Below, piece after piece: positions 8,101 through 15,837 of a stretch of DNA of 64,000 bases; the stretch's first letter is position 1, and each line of letters begins with the position of its first letter. A model generated the notes under the pieces. The model was not told where the DNA came from. It ran no database searches and was given only the letters and a program-made list of their open reading frames with translations. The position numbers and the translations under genes are program-made. Origin of the DNA: JAENVU01 sp031362155 (lineage in GTDB: Bacteria > Actinomycetota > Acidimicrobiia > IMCC26256 > JAENVU01); the NCBI GenBank assembly GCA_031362155.1, contig JANLRZ010000181.1, positions 7,144 through 71,143 on the forward strand, in the 5' to 3' direction.

Positions 8101-8747
8101 CCACCGATCCGGCGCGCGCGCGTCCGAGCCTCGTGGGATACCCGGCGAACTTCCTCGTGGCCGGCCGTCGGTGTGTCGTCGTCGGGGCGGGTCGGATCGC
8201 GCACCGCAAGATTCAGGGTTTGCTCGACGCCGACGCCGACGTCGTCGTGGTCGCGCCGGATGCCGTCGAAGGGATCCGCGACGCCGCGGCTGCAGGGCGA
8301 TTGCGCTGGGACGCCAGGGAGTTCCGCCCGGCCGATCTCGACGACGCCTGGCTGGCCATCACGGCCACCGCGAACGCCGAGGTGAACCAGGCGGTCTTCG
8401 ATGCCGGCGAGGAACGGCGCGTGTGGACCAACTCGGCGGACGACCCGGCGAACTGCTCCTTCACCCTGATGTCGATCGTCCGGCGGGGTGATCTGGTGGT
8501 CACGGTCGGGACAAATGGGCGGAGTCCGGCACTCGCGACCTTCCTGAAGAATCATGTCGCGACCGAAATGGGCCCCGAGTACGAGACCCTCCTCGAGCTC
8601 TTGTCGGAGGCCAGGGAAGCGATCCGGTCGAGCGGGCGTTCTAGTGAGGACGCCGATTGGCGGCGGGCCTTCGATTCCGGCATTCTCGACCTCGTGAAAT
8701 CCGGAGATGAGGCCCAAGCAAGGGAGGTGCTCCGCTCGTGTCTGTGA
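8097..8747 (+). CDS. Precorrin-2 dehydrogenase / sirohydrochlorin ferrochelatase (CysG N-terminal type)
   Basis: A 216-residue stand-alone version of the CysG N-terminal half (Met8-like). It oxidises precorrin-2 with NAD+ and may insert iron to make siroheme. The NAD motif VVVGAGRIAHRK is at residues 27-38, and NSADDPANCSF matches the conserved active-site stretch. Together with the SUMT domain of the fused cobA/hemD gene downstream, it completes a siroheme branch from uroporphyrinogen III. GTG 8097 overlaps the rex stop; its own end overlaps hemA by ten bases and carries the hemA Shine-Dalgarno (AAGGGAGGTG). Confidence 0.88.
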   Translation: MTTDPARARPSLVGYPANFLVAGRRCVVVGAGRIAHRKIQGLLDADADVVVVAPDAVEGIRDAAAAGRLRWDAREFRPADLDDAWLAITATANAEVNQAVFDAGEERRVWTNSADDPANCSFTLMSIVRRGDLVVTVGTNGRSPALATFLKNHVATEMGPEYETLLELLSEAREAIRSSGRSSEDADWRRAFDSGILDLVKSGDEAQAREVLRSCL

Positions 8748-10012
8748 TCGTGGTCGGCCTCAACCATCGCACCGCTCCGGTGGAACTGCGCGAGCGCGTC
8801 GCGGTCCCGTCGTCGCGCATGGTCAAGGCGCTGCACGATCTCTCGAGCCGGGAACACCTCGCCGAAGTCGTGTTGCTTTCCACCTGCAACCGCACCGAGA
8901 TCTACGCGCGGTCTACCAAATTCCACTCCGCGGTCTCCGACGTCCTCGAGTTCCTCGCCGAGCAGGGCAGCGTCCCCCCGGAAGAGTTCTCCGAGCACCT
9001 CTACACGTATTACGACGACAGTGCCGTGAGCCATCTGTTCGGCGTTGCGGCCGGTCTCGACTCGATGATCTTGGGCGAGGGCGAGATCCTCGGCCAGGTT
9101 CGCGACGCGTGGCAGCTCGCCGAAGCCGAAGGATCGGCCGGTCAGGCGATGGCCCGCGTGTTCCGCCACGCGATCGAAGTCGGCAAGCGCGTGCGCACCG
9201 AAACCGCGATCGGTCGGCGCGCGCTCTCGGTGTCATCGGCCGCGGTCGCCCTGGCCGAGCGCACGATGTTTTCGCTCCGGGGTCGGTCCGTCCTCATCCT
9301 TGGTGCGGGCGATGTGGCCGAGGGCCTCGGCCGAGCGCTCATGACCGCCGGAGCCGGCGACGTCGTGGTCGCGAACCGTACCCATGCCCGGGCCGTGGAG
9401 TTGGCCGAGCGACTCGGCGGCCGGGCCGTGCCCCTCGGAGAACTGCCCGAGGTGCTGACGCACGTCGACCTGCTCTTGACCGCGACCGATTCCACCGAGG
9501 TCCACGTCGAGCGGGCCGATGTGGAAGCGGTGATGGAACGGCGCGGCGGAGTCCCGCTGCTGATCGTTGATGTCGCCGTGCCTCGCGACGTGGACCCGGG
9601 AGCGGCCCAGGTGGCGGGAGTGACGCTGCACGATGTCGACGATCTCCACCAACTCACCGAGGCCGCGCTCGATGTTCGGCGCGGCGAGGTCGTCAACGTG
9701 CGAGAGATCATCGGGCACGAACTCGAACGGTTTCAGACCGACCGCGCGGCACGCGAGGTCGCGCCCCTGGTGACGAGCCTGCGCGATCGTGCCGAATCAG
9801 TGCGCCAGGCTGAGCTCACCCGCTTCCGATCCAAGCTCGACGCGCTCGATCCCGAGACGCGCAATGCCATCGACGCGCTCACCCAGGGCATCGTCAACAA
9901 GCTCCTGCACGAGCCGACCGTTCGACTGAAAGAAGCTGCCGGTTCGGCCCGCGGCGAGCTGTATTCGGACGCCCTGGCGTCGCTCTTCGACATTCGCGAT
10001 ACCGAGGAATGA
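8738..10012 (+). CDS. hemA: Glutamyl-tRNA reductase
   Basis: A 424-residue enzyme that reduces glutamyl-tRNA to glutamate-1-semialdehyde with NADPH, the first committed step of C5-pathway heme synthesis. The catalytic cysteine is Cys50 in LLSTCNRTEIYA; GLDSMILGEGEILGQ is the family signature, and the NADPH domain carries ILGAGDVAEG. The GTG start follows a strong AAGGGAGGTG site, which fixes it. hemC begins inside the hemA stop codon (ATGA), so expression is coupled within the rex operon. Confidence 0.97.
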   Translation: MSVIVVGLNHRTAPVELRERVAVPSSRMVKALHDLSSREHLAEVVLLSTCNRTEIYARSTKFHSAVSDVLEFLAEQGSVPPEEFSEHLYTYYDDSAVSHLFGVAAGLDSMILGEGEILGQVRDAWQLAEAEGSAGQAMARVFRHAIEVGKRVRTETAIGRRALSVSSAAVALAERTMFSLRGRSVLILGAGDVAEGLGRALMTAGAGDVVVANRTHARAVELAERLGGRAVPLGELPEVLTHVDLLLTATDSTEVHVERADVEAVMERRGGVPLLIVDVAVPRDVDPGAAQVAGVTLHDVDDLHQLTEAALDVRRGEVVNVREIIGHELERFQTDRAAREVAPLVTSLRDRAESVRQAELTRFRSKLDALDPETRNAIDALTQGIVNKLLHEPTVRLKEAAGSARGELYSDALASLFDIRDTEE

Positions 10013-10902
10013 CCGCGCCGATCCGGATCGCCACGCGCGGCAGCGCGCTGGCGAGGTGGCAAGCAGAACGCGTCATGGACCGTCTCGGTGTCGCGGCCGA
10101 ACTGGTCATCGTCAGTACCCGCGGGGATCAGGACCGGACGACATCGATCCATGCGCTCGGGGGCACGGGCGTGTTCGTCAAGGAAGTGCAGGACGCCGTC
10201 CTCCGCGGCGACGCCGACCTTGCGGTGCACTCGGCGAAGGATCTCCCGGCCACGACCGAACCCGGCCTGACCCTCGCGGCGATTCCGGAACGGGCCGATG
10301 TGCGCGATGCGCTCATCGGCGCCCGTCTCGCTGAGATTCCCCCTGGCGGTACGGTCGGCACCGGTTCGGTGCGGAGACGATCGCAGCTCGCGGCGGTCCG
10401 GTCCGACCTGCAGTTCGCGGAGCTACGCGGCAACGTTCCCACCCGAGTCGAGAAGGCGTCGGAGTTCGACGCGATCGTGCTCGCGGTCGCCGCACTCGGA
10501 CGGTTGGACCTCACCCGGCACATTGCCGAGATCCTCGACGTCTCGGTGATGCTGCCGATGGTGGGCCAAGGCGCGCTGGCCACCGAGTGCCGGGCGGACG
10601 ATGCGAACACCATTGGTGCCCTCGCTGCCATCGATGACGCCGACGCCCACCGCTGTGTACGGGCGGAGCGAGCATTCCTCCGGGCCCTCGGGGGAGGCTG
10701 CTCGATGCCCTGCGCGGCGTACGCGACGACCACCACGGAAGGTGTGATGACGATCGACGCGCTCCTGGGTTCCCATGATGGTTCGACGTTGCTGCGGGCC
10801 GGCGCGACCGGTGAGGACCCCGAAGCCGTCGGTGCCGATGTTGCCGCCACGATCCTCGACGACCTCGGCGGCCGTGCCCTGCTCGCGGAGGTGTCGCGAT
10901 GA
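10009..10902 (+). CDS. hemC: Porphobilinogen deaminase (hydroxymethylbilane synthase)
   Basis: A 297-residue enzyme that joins four porphobilinogens into hydroxymethylbilane. Seen: RIATRGSALARWQ at the N-terminus, the active-site VHSAKDLP (73-80), GTGSVRRRSQL, and the dipyrromethane-cofactor cysteine Cys231 in LGGGCSMP. The ATG overlaps the hemA stop. Its own stop at 10900-10902 overlaps the ATG of a 26-codon mini-ORF that leads into the cobA/hemD gene. Confidence 0.97.
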   Translation: MTAPIRIATRGSALARWQAERVMDRLGVAAELVIVSTRGDQDRTTSIHALGGTGVFVKEVQDAVLRGDADLAVHSAKDLPATTEPGLTLAAIPERADVRDALIGARLAEIPPGGTVGTGSVRRRSQLAAVRSDLQFAELRGNVPTRVEKASEFDAIVLAVAALGRLDLTRHIAEILDVSVMLPMVGQGALATECRADDANTIGALAAIDDADAHRCVRAERAFLRALGGGCSMPCAAYATTTTEGVMTIDALLGSHDGSTLLRAGATGEDPEAVGADVAATILDDLGGRALLAEVSR

Positions 10903-11003
10903 CCGTGTATCTGGTCGGCGCCGGACGTCATGTCCGGGTTTGGTCCGTCGCCGCTGGCGTGGAGGTTCTTTCGCGATGACCGTGTATCTGGTCGGCGCCG
11001 GAC
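10894..11003 (+). repeat. 33-bp perfect direct repeat at the hemC/cobA junction
   Basis: Positions 10894-10926 and 10971-11003 are identical, 77 bases apart. Each copy carries five bases before an ATG plus the first 28 bases of the cobA coding start. The sequence between the copies shows weaker similarity to the cobA sequence that follows the second copy, which points to an old tandem duplication. Confidence 0.9.
10899..10979 (+). CDS. 26-codon bridging mini-ORF with a duplicated cobA start
   Basis: This ORF starts in the hemC stop (ATGA at 10899) and ends in the true cobA/hemD start (ATGA at 10976), linking the two genes without a translation gap. Its first nine codons, MTVYLVGAG, are identical to the start of the cobA domain at DNA level, as part of a 33-base direct repeat. 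After that it drifts. It looks like a partial tandem duplication of the cobA 5' end, 77 bases long, now serving as a coupling leader or simply a remnant. Confidence 0.5.
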   Translation: MTVYLVGAGRHVRVWSVAAGVEVLSR

Positions 11004-12448
11004 CGGGGGACCCGGGGTTGTTGACGAGGCGGGGGGCGGAGTTGTTGGCCCGAGCCGATGTCGTGGTCTACGACCGTCTGGCCCACCCGTCGCTCCTCGA
11101 CCTCGCCCCCGCCCCTGCCGTGCGGATCGATGTCGGCAAGGCGCCCGGGCGAGTAGCGATGGACCAGGACGGCATCAACGCCACCCTCGTCGAACACGGT
11201 GCCACCGGTGCGTGCGTCGTCCGCCTCAAGGGCGGCGACCCGTTCGTCTTCGGGCGTGGCGGGGAGGAAGCCGAAGTCCTCATCGAGGCCGGCATTCCGT
11301 TCGAAGTCATTCCGGGCATTACCAGCGCGATTGCCGCACCGGCGTACGCCGGGATCCCGGTCACCCACCGCGGGCTCTCCACCCACTTCACCGTGGTCAC
11401 CGGCCACGAAGACCCGGCCAAGGGCTCGACCGACACCGATTGGGCCTCGCTCGCGCGGGCCGGTGGCACGCTGATCATCCTCATGGGTGCCGGCCGCTTG
11501 GAGACGATCGTCGATCTCCTGATCGAGAACGGTCGCGATCCCGACACCCCGGTTGCCGCCGTGCGCTGGGGGACCCGACCCGAACAGGTCACGACTCGCG
11601 CCACGTTGTCGACGATCACTGCGTTGGGGGTTGCGTCGCCCAGCGCGATCGTCGTCGGGCCGGTCGCCGGGCTCGACCTCACCTGGTTCGAGTCCCGCCC
11701 GCTCTTCGGTCGCACGATTGTCGTCACGCGAGCGAGGGAACAGGCGAGCAGCCTGCGGGCCCGGCTCAGCGAACTCGGTGCCAGCGTGCTCGAACTTCCC
11801 ACCATCGAGATCGAACCGCTTGCCGTCGAGCGGCCCGAGCCCGATCGCTACGCATGGATCGTCTTCACCTCGGTGAACGCGGTCGACGGCTTCTTCGAGC
11901 GCGGCGTGCGGGCTCACGGGCTCGACACTCGCGCCCTCGGCGCAGTGAAGGTCGCCGCCATTGGTCCGGGGACCGCCGAACGCCTGGCCGCCCACGGCGT
12001 TGTGCCCGACCTGATTCCCGAACGGTCGGTGGCCGAGTCGCTGCTCGAAGCGTTCCCGCCCGCCTTGATCGACGATCGCGTCCTGATGCCACGGGCCGAG
12101 ATCGCTCGAGATGCACTTCCCGCCGGGCTCGAGCGGCTGGGCTACGACGTCGACGTCCTCCCCGTGTACCGCACCGTGACCGCGACACCGGATGAGGATG
12201 ATCTCGCGATGCTCCGATCGGGTGGCGTGGACGCGGTGACGTTCACGTCGGCTTCCACGGTGAACAACTTCTGCGACGCGCTCGGCGAACTGCCCGACCC
12301 CGCACCGCTCGTCGTGTCCATCGGTCCGGTCACGAGCGACGCGGCGCGAGCACGCGGTCTCACCGTCGATGTCGAGGCCGACCCCCACACGATCGACGGT
12401 CTGGTCGCAGCGGTGCTCGGCGCACTCGGTGCGTCCGGTGGTCGGTAG
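10976..12448 (+). CDS. hemD: Uroporphyrinogen-III C-methyltransferase / uroporphyrinogen-III synthase fusion
   Basis: A 490-residue fusion. Residues 1 to about 245 are SUMT (CobA): VYLVGAGPGDPGLLT, the VVYDRL segment and VRLKGGDPFVFGRGGEE bind SAM. From about 250 follows HemD, uroporphyrinogen-III synthase, from RTIVVTRAREQASSLRARL to the end. HemD closes hydroxymethylbilane to uroporphyrinogen III, and the SUMT half makes precorrin-2 for siroheme or cobalamin. The same fusion is known in other actinomycetes. ATG 10976 is chosen as the full-domain start; an identical but truncated start lies 77 bases upstream. Confidence 0.95.
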   Translation: MTVYLVGAGPGDPGLLTRRGAELLARADVVVYDRLAHPSLLDLAPAPAVRIDVGKAPGRVAMDQDGINATLVEHGATGACVVRLKGGDPFVFGRGGEEAEVLIEAGIPFEVIPGITSAIAAPAYAGIPVTHRGLSTHFTVVTGHEDPAKGSTDTDWASLARAGGTLIILMGAGRLETIVDLLIENGRDPDTPVAAVRWGTRPEQVTTRATLSTITALGVASPSAIVVGPVAGLDLTWFESRPLFGRTIVVTRAREQASSLRARLSELGASVLELPTIEIEPLAVERPEPDRYAWIVFTSVNAVDGFFERGVRAHGLDTRALGAVKVAAIGPGTAERLAAHGVVPDLIPERSVAESLLEAFPPALIDDRVLMPRAEIARDALPAGLERLGYDVDVLPVYRTVTATPDEDDLAMLRSGGVDAVTFTSASTVNNFCDALGELPDPAPLVVSIGPVTSDAARARGLTVDVEADPHTIDGLVAAVLGALGASGGR

Positions 12449-12457
12449 CCTGACGCC

Positions 12458-13441
12458 GTGAGCTTCCCCGATCAACGTCTCCGTCGTCTGCGGCGCACGC
12501 CCGCGTTGCGGCGCCTCGTCGCCGAAACCCGCCTGGGCATCGACGATCTCGTCGCCCCCCTCTTCGTCAAGGAGGGCATCGACGAACCGGAGCCGGTCGT
12601 CTCGATGCCCGGCGTCGTCCAGCACACGCCGGCGAGCCTGCGGGCCGAGGTGCGGGCGCTCGGCGCGCTCGGCGTTCCCGGCGTGATCCTGTTCGGTATC
12701 CCCGCCCAGAAAGACGCGGAGGGCAGTTCGGCCGATGCGCCCGACGGCGTGATCCAGCGAGCCATCCGCGACCTGCGCGACGACATCGGCGACGCCGTGG
12801 TGATCATGGCCGACGCCTGCCTCGACGAGTACACCGATCACGGCCACTGCGGGTTGCTCCGGGCCGACGGGTCGGTCGACAACGACGCCACTCTCGACCG
12901 GTACGCGTCGATCGCGGTCGCCCAAGCCGAGGCCGGCGTCGACATCGTCGCCCCCAGCGGGATGATGGACGGTCAGGTCGCCGCGATCCGGGGTGCACTC
13001 GACGATGCCAACTTCGCCGAGACCGCGATCCTCGCCTATTCCGCCAAGTACGCCTCGGCGCTCTACGGGCCGTTCCGTGACGCCGCCGAGTGTGCGCCGC
13101 AGTTCGGCGATCGGCGCGGGTACCAGATGCAACCGGGCAACGCGCGCGAAGCGCTCGACGAAGCCGCGCTCGATCTGGCCGAGGGTGCCGACATGATCAT
13201 GGTCAAGCCCGCGTTGGCCTACCTCGACATCATCACGTCGCTGCGGAGTTCCTTCGACGTTCCGCTCGCGGCGTATCACGTCAGTGGCGAGTACGCGATG
13301 GTGAAGGCCGCCGCCGAACGAGGGTGGATCGACGGTGACGCCGTCGCGCTCGAGCACCTGCTCTCGATCCGTCGTGCCGGCGCCGACTTCATCCTCACCT
13401 ACTTCGCACGCGAGATCGCTGAGGTATTGCGCCGTGACTGA
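12458..13441 (+). CDS. hemB: Delta-aminolevulinic acid dehydratase (porphobilinogen synthase)
   Basis: A 327-residue enzyme joining two 5-aminolevulinates into porphobilinogen. Schiff-base lysines are Lys197 (SAKYAS) and Lys250 (MVKPALAYLD). The metal loop reads CLDEYTDHGHC: Cys121 and Cys131 are kept, but the middle zinc cysteine is Asp123, an intermediate between zinc and magnesium types. GTG 12458 follows the previous stop by nine bases. A TAGCCT box (12446-12451) ends six bases before it, so an internal leaderless promoter is possible. hemL overlaps its 3' end by eight bases. Confidence 0.97.
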   Translation: MSFPDQRLRRLRRTPALRRLVAETRLGIDDLVAPLFVKEGIDEPEPVVSMPGVVQHTPASLRAEVRALGALGVPGVILFGIPAQKDAEGSSADAPDGVIQRAIRDLRDDIGDAVVIMADACLDEYTDHGHCGLLRADGSVDNDATLDRYASIAVAQAEAGVDIVAPSGMMDGQVAAIRGALDDANFAETAILAYSAKYASALYGPFRDAAECAPQFGDRRGYQMQPGNAREALDEAALDLAEGADMIMVKPALAYLDIITSLRSSFDVPLAAYHVSGEYAMVKAAAERGWIDGDAVALEHLLSIRRAGADFILTYFAREIAEVLRRD

Positions 13442-14702
13442 CCACGCGTTGTTGGCACGCGCGGCGGCTCGCATCCCGGGGGGCGTGAACTCGCCGGTGC
13501 GGGCGTTCAACTCGGTCGGAGGATCCCCGTTCTTCGTCGCCTCGGCATTGGGCGCCGAGATCGTCGATTCCGAGGGCAACCGGTATCTCGATTACGTCCA
13601 GTCATGGGGCGCGTCGATTCTCGGCCATGCCAACCCGGCCATCGTCGAGGCGGTCCAACGTGCCGCGGCCGACGGCACGTCTTTTGGCGCTCCGACCGAG
13701 CGCGAGGTCGAACTGGCCGAGGCGATCTGCGACCGGGTCCCGAGCGTCGAAAAAGTGCGCCTCGTCTCGAGCGGGACCGAGGCCGCGATGACGGCCATCC
13801 GACTCGCTCGCGGGGCGACTGGTCGCCCCGCGATCATCAAGTTCGCGGGCTGCTATCACGGCCACCTCGACGCGATGCTCGTGGCCGCGGGCAGTGGCGT
13901 CGCGACGCTCGGGATCCCGGGCTCCGCGGGCGTGACGCCCGGAGCAGTCGCCGACACCGTCGTCGTTCCGTACAACGACATCCCCGCGCTCGATGCCGCA
14001 TTCATGACGCACGACGTTGCTGCGGTCATCGTGGAACCGATCGCCGCGAACATGGGCGTGGTGCTGCCCGAGCCGGGATTCCTCGACTATCTCCGCGCCC
14101 GCTGCACCGGGGTGGGAGCACTGGTGATCTTCGACGAAGTCATCACCGGGTTCCGGCTCGGAGTCGGTGGGGCCCAGCTGCGGTTCGGGATCACGCCCGA
14201 CCTCTCGATCTTCGGCAAAGTGGTGGGCGGCGGGCTCCCGCTGGCGGCCGTCGGCGGGTCGGCCGCGGTGATGGATCACCTGGCGCCCCTCGGACCGGTG
14301 TATCAAGCAGGCACGCTCTCGGGGAATCCGCTCGCAACCGCCGCGGGTCTGGCCGCGCTCGCGCAGCTCGACCAATCGGTCTACGACACGCTCGAGGCCC
14401 GCACCGCTCGATTCTGTACCGGCCTGGCTTCGGTGTTCACCGACGCGGGGATCGACGCGCAGGTGGTGCACGCCGGCACCCTCGCCGGCTGGTTCTTCTC
14501 GCCGACGCCGGTCACGAATTATGCAGCGGCGCAGACTGCCGATCACGATCGATACGCACGCTTCTTCCACGGCATGCTCAGCCGGGGGGTGTTCTTTGCG
14601 CCGAGCGGCTACGAGACCACGTTCGTATCGCTGGCGCACACCGATGCCGACATCGACCGCACGCTCGGCCTCGCGAGCGAGGTTGCGTCGCAGTTGCGCT
14701 GA
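13434..14702 (+). CDS. hemL: Glutamate-1-semialdehyde 2,1-aminomutase
   Basis: A 422-residue PLP enzyme that converts glutamate-1-semialdehyde to 5-aminolevulinate. Seen: SSGTEAAMTAIRLARG for the phosphate, YHGHLDA, IFDEVITGFR, and the PLP lysine Lys262 in FGKVVGGGLP. GTG 13434 starts within the hemB end (eight-base overlap) and directly before the conserved ARIPGGVNSPVRAF. A longer frame exists upstream but lies wholly inside hemB. This is the last gene of the rex-hem operon and abuts the b6f-like operon tail-to-tail with no spacer. Confidence 0.97.
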   Translation: MTDHALLARAAARIPGGVNSPVRAFNSVGGSPFFVASALGAEIVDSEGNRYLDYVQSWGASILGHANPAIVEAVQRAAADGTSFGAPTEREVELAEAICDRVPSVEKVRLVSSGTEAAMTAIRLARGATGRPAIIKFAGCYHGHLDAMLVAAGSGVATLGIPGSAGVTPGAVADTVVVPYNDIPALDAAFMTHDVAAVIVEPIAANMGVVLPEPGFLDYLRARCTGVGALVIFDEVITGFRLGVGGAQLRFGITPDLSIFGKVVGGGLPLAAVGGSAAVMDHLAPLGPVYQAGTLSGNPLATAAGLAALAQLDQSVYDTLEARTARFCTGLASVFTDAGIDAQVVHAGTLAGWFFSPTPVTNYAAAQTADHDRYARFFHGMLSRGVFFAPSGYETTFVSLAHTDADIDRTLGLASEVASQLR

Positions 14703-14921
14703 CTATTCCGGTTCGTCGCCCTGCCGGCGCTGGCGGACGCGGTCCATGTAGAACAACGCGCCGATGAAGCTGAGGAAGAAGAACGCGAGCAGGACGAACG
14801 CGAGTCCGCCGCCGCCGTTCTCGCCGCCGGCGTCGACGAGTTGACCGTCGGAACACCCGGCGGCGACCAGAACCAGCAGACCGATGACGGCCGAACGAAG
14901 AGTGGGGGCAAGACGATGCAT
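14703..14921 (-). CDS. Small lipoprotein with C-terminal membrane helix
   Basis: 72 residues. The signal peptide ends in the lipobox LVAAGC, which puts a lipid on Cys23; then a Gly-rich stretch, a membrane helix (AFVLLAFFFLSFIGALFYM) and a basic-acidic tail. I recognise no family. It is the last gene of the b6f-like operon, and GGAG lies just before ATG 14921. It may be a small accessory subunit of the quinol:cytochrome c reductase, by position only. Confidence 0.6.
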   Translation of the reverse strand: MHRLAPTLRSAVIGLLVLVAAGCSDGQLVDAGGENGGGGLAFVLLAFFFLSFIGALFYMDRVRQRRQGDEPE

Positions 14922-14931
14922 CGCGAGGCTC

Positions 14932-15831
14932 CTAGACGGTCTCGGGGTCGCGGTCGGCTGCCGCCTTGGTGATGGCCTCGGCCTCGCCGGCGACCCGAGC
15001 GGCCTGCTCCTGCAAGTCACGTTCCCGCCAGTGCAGGCCGAGCAGGGCGAGACCGAACAGCAGCGACGACGCGAGGAACGTCACGAACGGAGGGACCCGT
15101 AGGGATCCGAGGTCACGCTCGAACACAATGATCTTGCGCGAGTCGTCGGCGCACCGGGGGGTCGGCGGCTTGTCGCCGAAGGGGACTTCGGTCGCCGAGA
15201 GGGCCGGGTCCGTCTCACAGATCGCGACGACACCGAAGAGTGGCTTGTGCAGGCTCACGTGGATCCAAGGGAACCCACCGCCCGTCGAGACGTCGAACTG
15301 GCTGAAGATCTCGCCACCGCCGGTCACCTGGTTCTTGGTGACCAGATACTTCGTCGCGTCCTCGTAGACGGCGTAGGTCCCGCCCGCCCCGGCGAGGGAC
15401 TCGCCGGTCAACTCGTCCTTGTTGATGATCAGGTTGACGTCGACCGCGGCCTTGAGGTTGGTGACTTGGGCTTCGTCGACTTTGCGGCCGCTCTGGTCGA
15501 TGTCTTGGACCGCGGGGAACTTCGATCGGGCGACATCACCCGATTCGATGACCTCCACGGCCTTCCACTCGGGTATCCGGCCCTTCAGGGTGTTGACCGG
15601 TGACGGGTTGGTCAACCAGAGCAGCGAGACCAAGACCATCAACCCCGACAGGCCGCCGACCGCGATGAGAAAGCCGAGGCGCGCACCGGTGTTGGTGGCG
15701 AGCAGGATGTAGATCGTCCCGAAGAACAAGGCCACCGCGGCGATCACCACGAGGACACCGAGGATGGTCGGGTACCAGAGGGTCCGGTTCTTGAGGCCCT
15801 CGTTGGCCAGAACGTTCAGCGCGTACACCAT
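14932..15831 (-). CDS. Membrane protein of the b6f-like operon, unknown function
   Basis: 299 residues: two N-terminal helices (TILGVLVVIAAVALFFGTIYIL and LGFLIAVGGLSGLMVLVSLLWL), a soluble domain of about 160 residues with two cysteines (CETDPAL and PRCADD), and a third helix near the C-terminus followed by a charged tail. No cofactor motif is clear. It follows the diheme cytochrome c by six bases, so it is very probably a subunit or assembly factor of the same complex. I do not recognise a named family. Confidence 0.65.
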   Translation of the reverse strand: MVYALNVLANEGLKNRTLWYPTILGVLVVIAAVALFFGTIYILLATNTGARLGFLIAVGGLSGLMVLVSLLWLTNPSPVNTLKGRIPEWKAVEVIESGDVARSKFPAVQDIDQSGRKVDEAQVTNLKAAVDVNLIINKDELTGESLAGAGGTYAVYEDATKYLVTKNQVTGGGEIFSQFDVSTGGGFPWIHVSLHKPLFGVVAICETDPALSATEVPFGDKPPTPRCADDSRKIIVFERDLGSLRVPPFVTFLASSLLFGLALLGLHWRERDLQEQAARVAGEAEAITKAAADRDPETV

Positions 15832-15837
15832 CAGCTC

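Noticed and set aside
10899..10979. Truncated cobA copy as a pseudogene
   Set aside because: Only about 27 codons are present and a complete gene follows; it is better described as a partial duplication forming a coupled mini-ORF.
10928..13579. 883-codon open frame on the minus strand across cobA/hemD and hemB
   Set aside because: It is antisense to two well-supported heme genes, is composed mostly of Arg, Gly, Asp, Glu and His, and has no domain. Long antisense frames are expected at this GC content.
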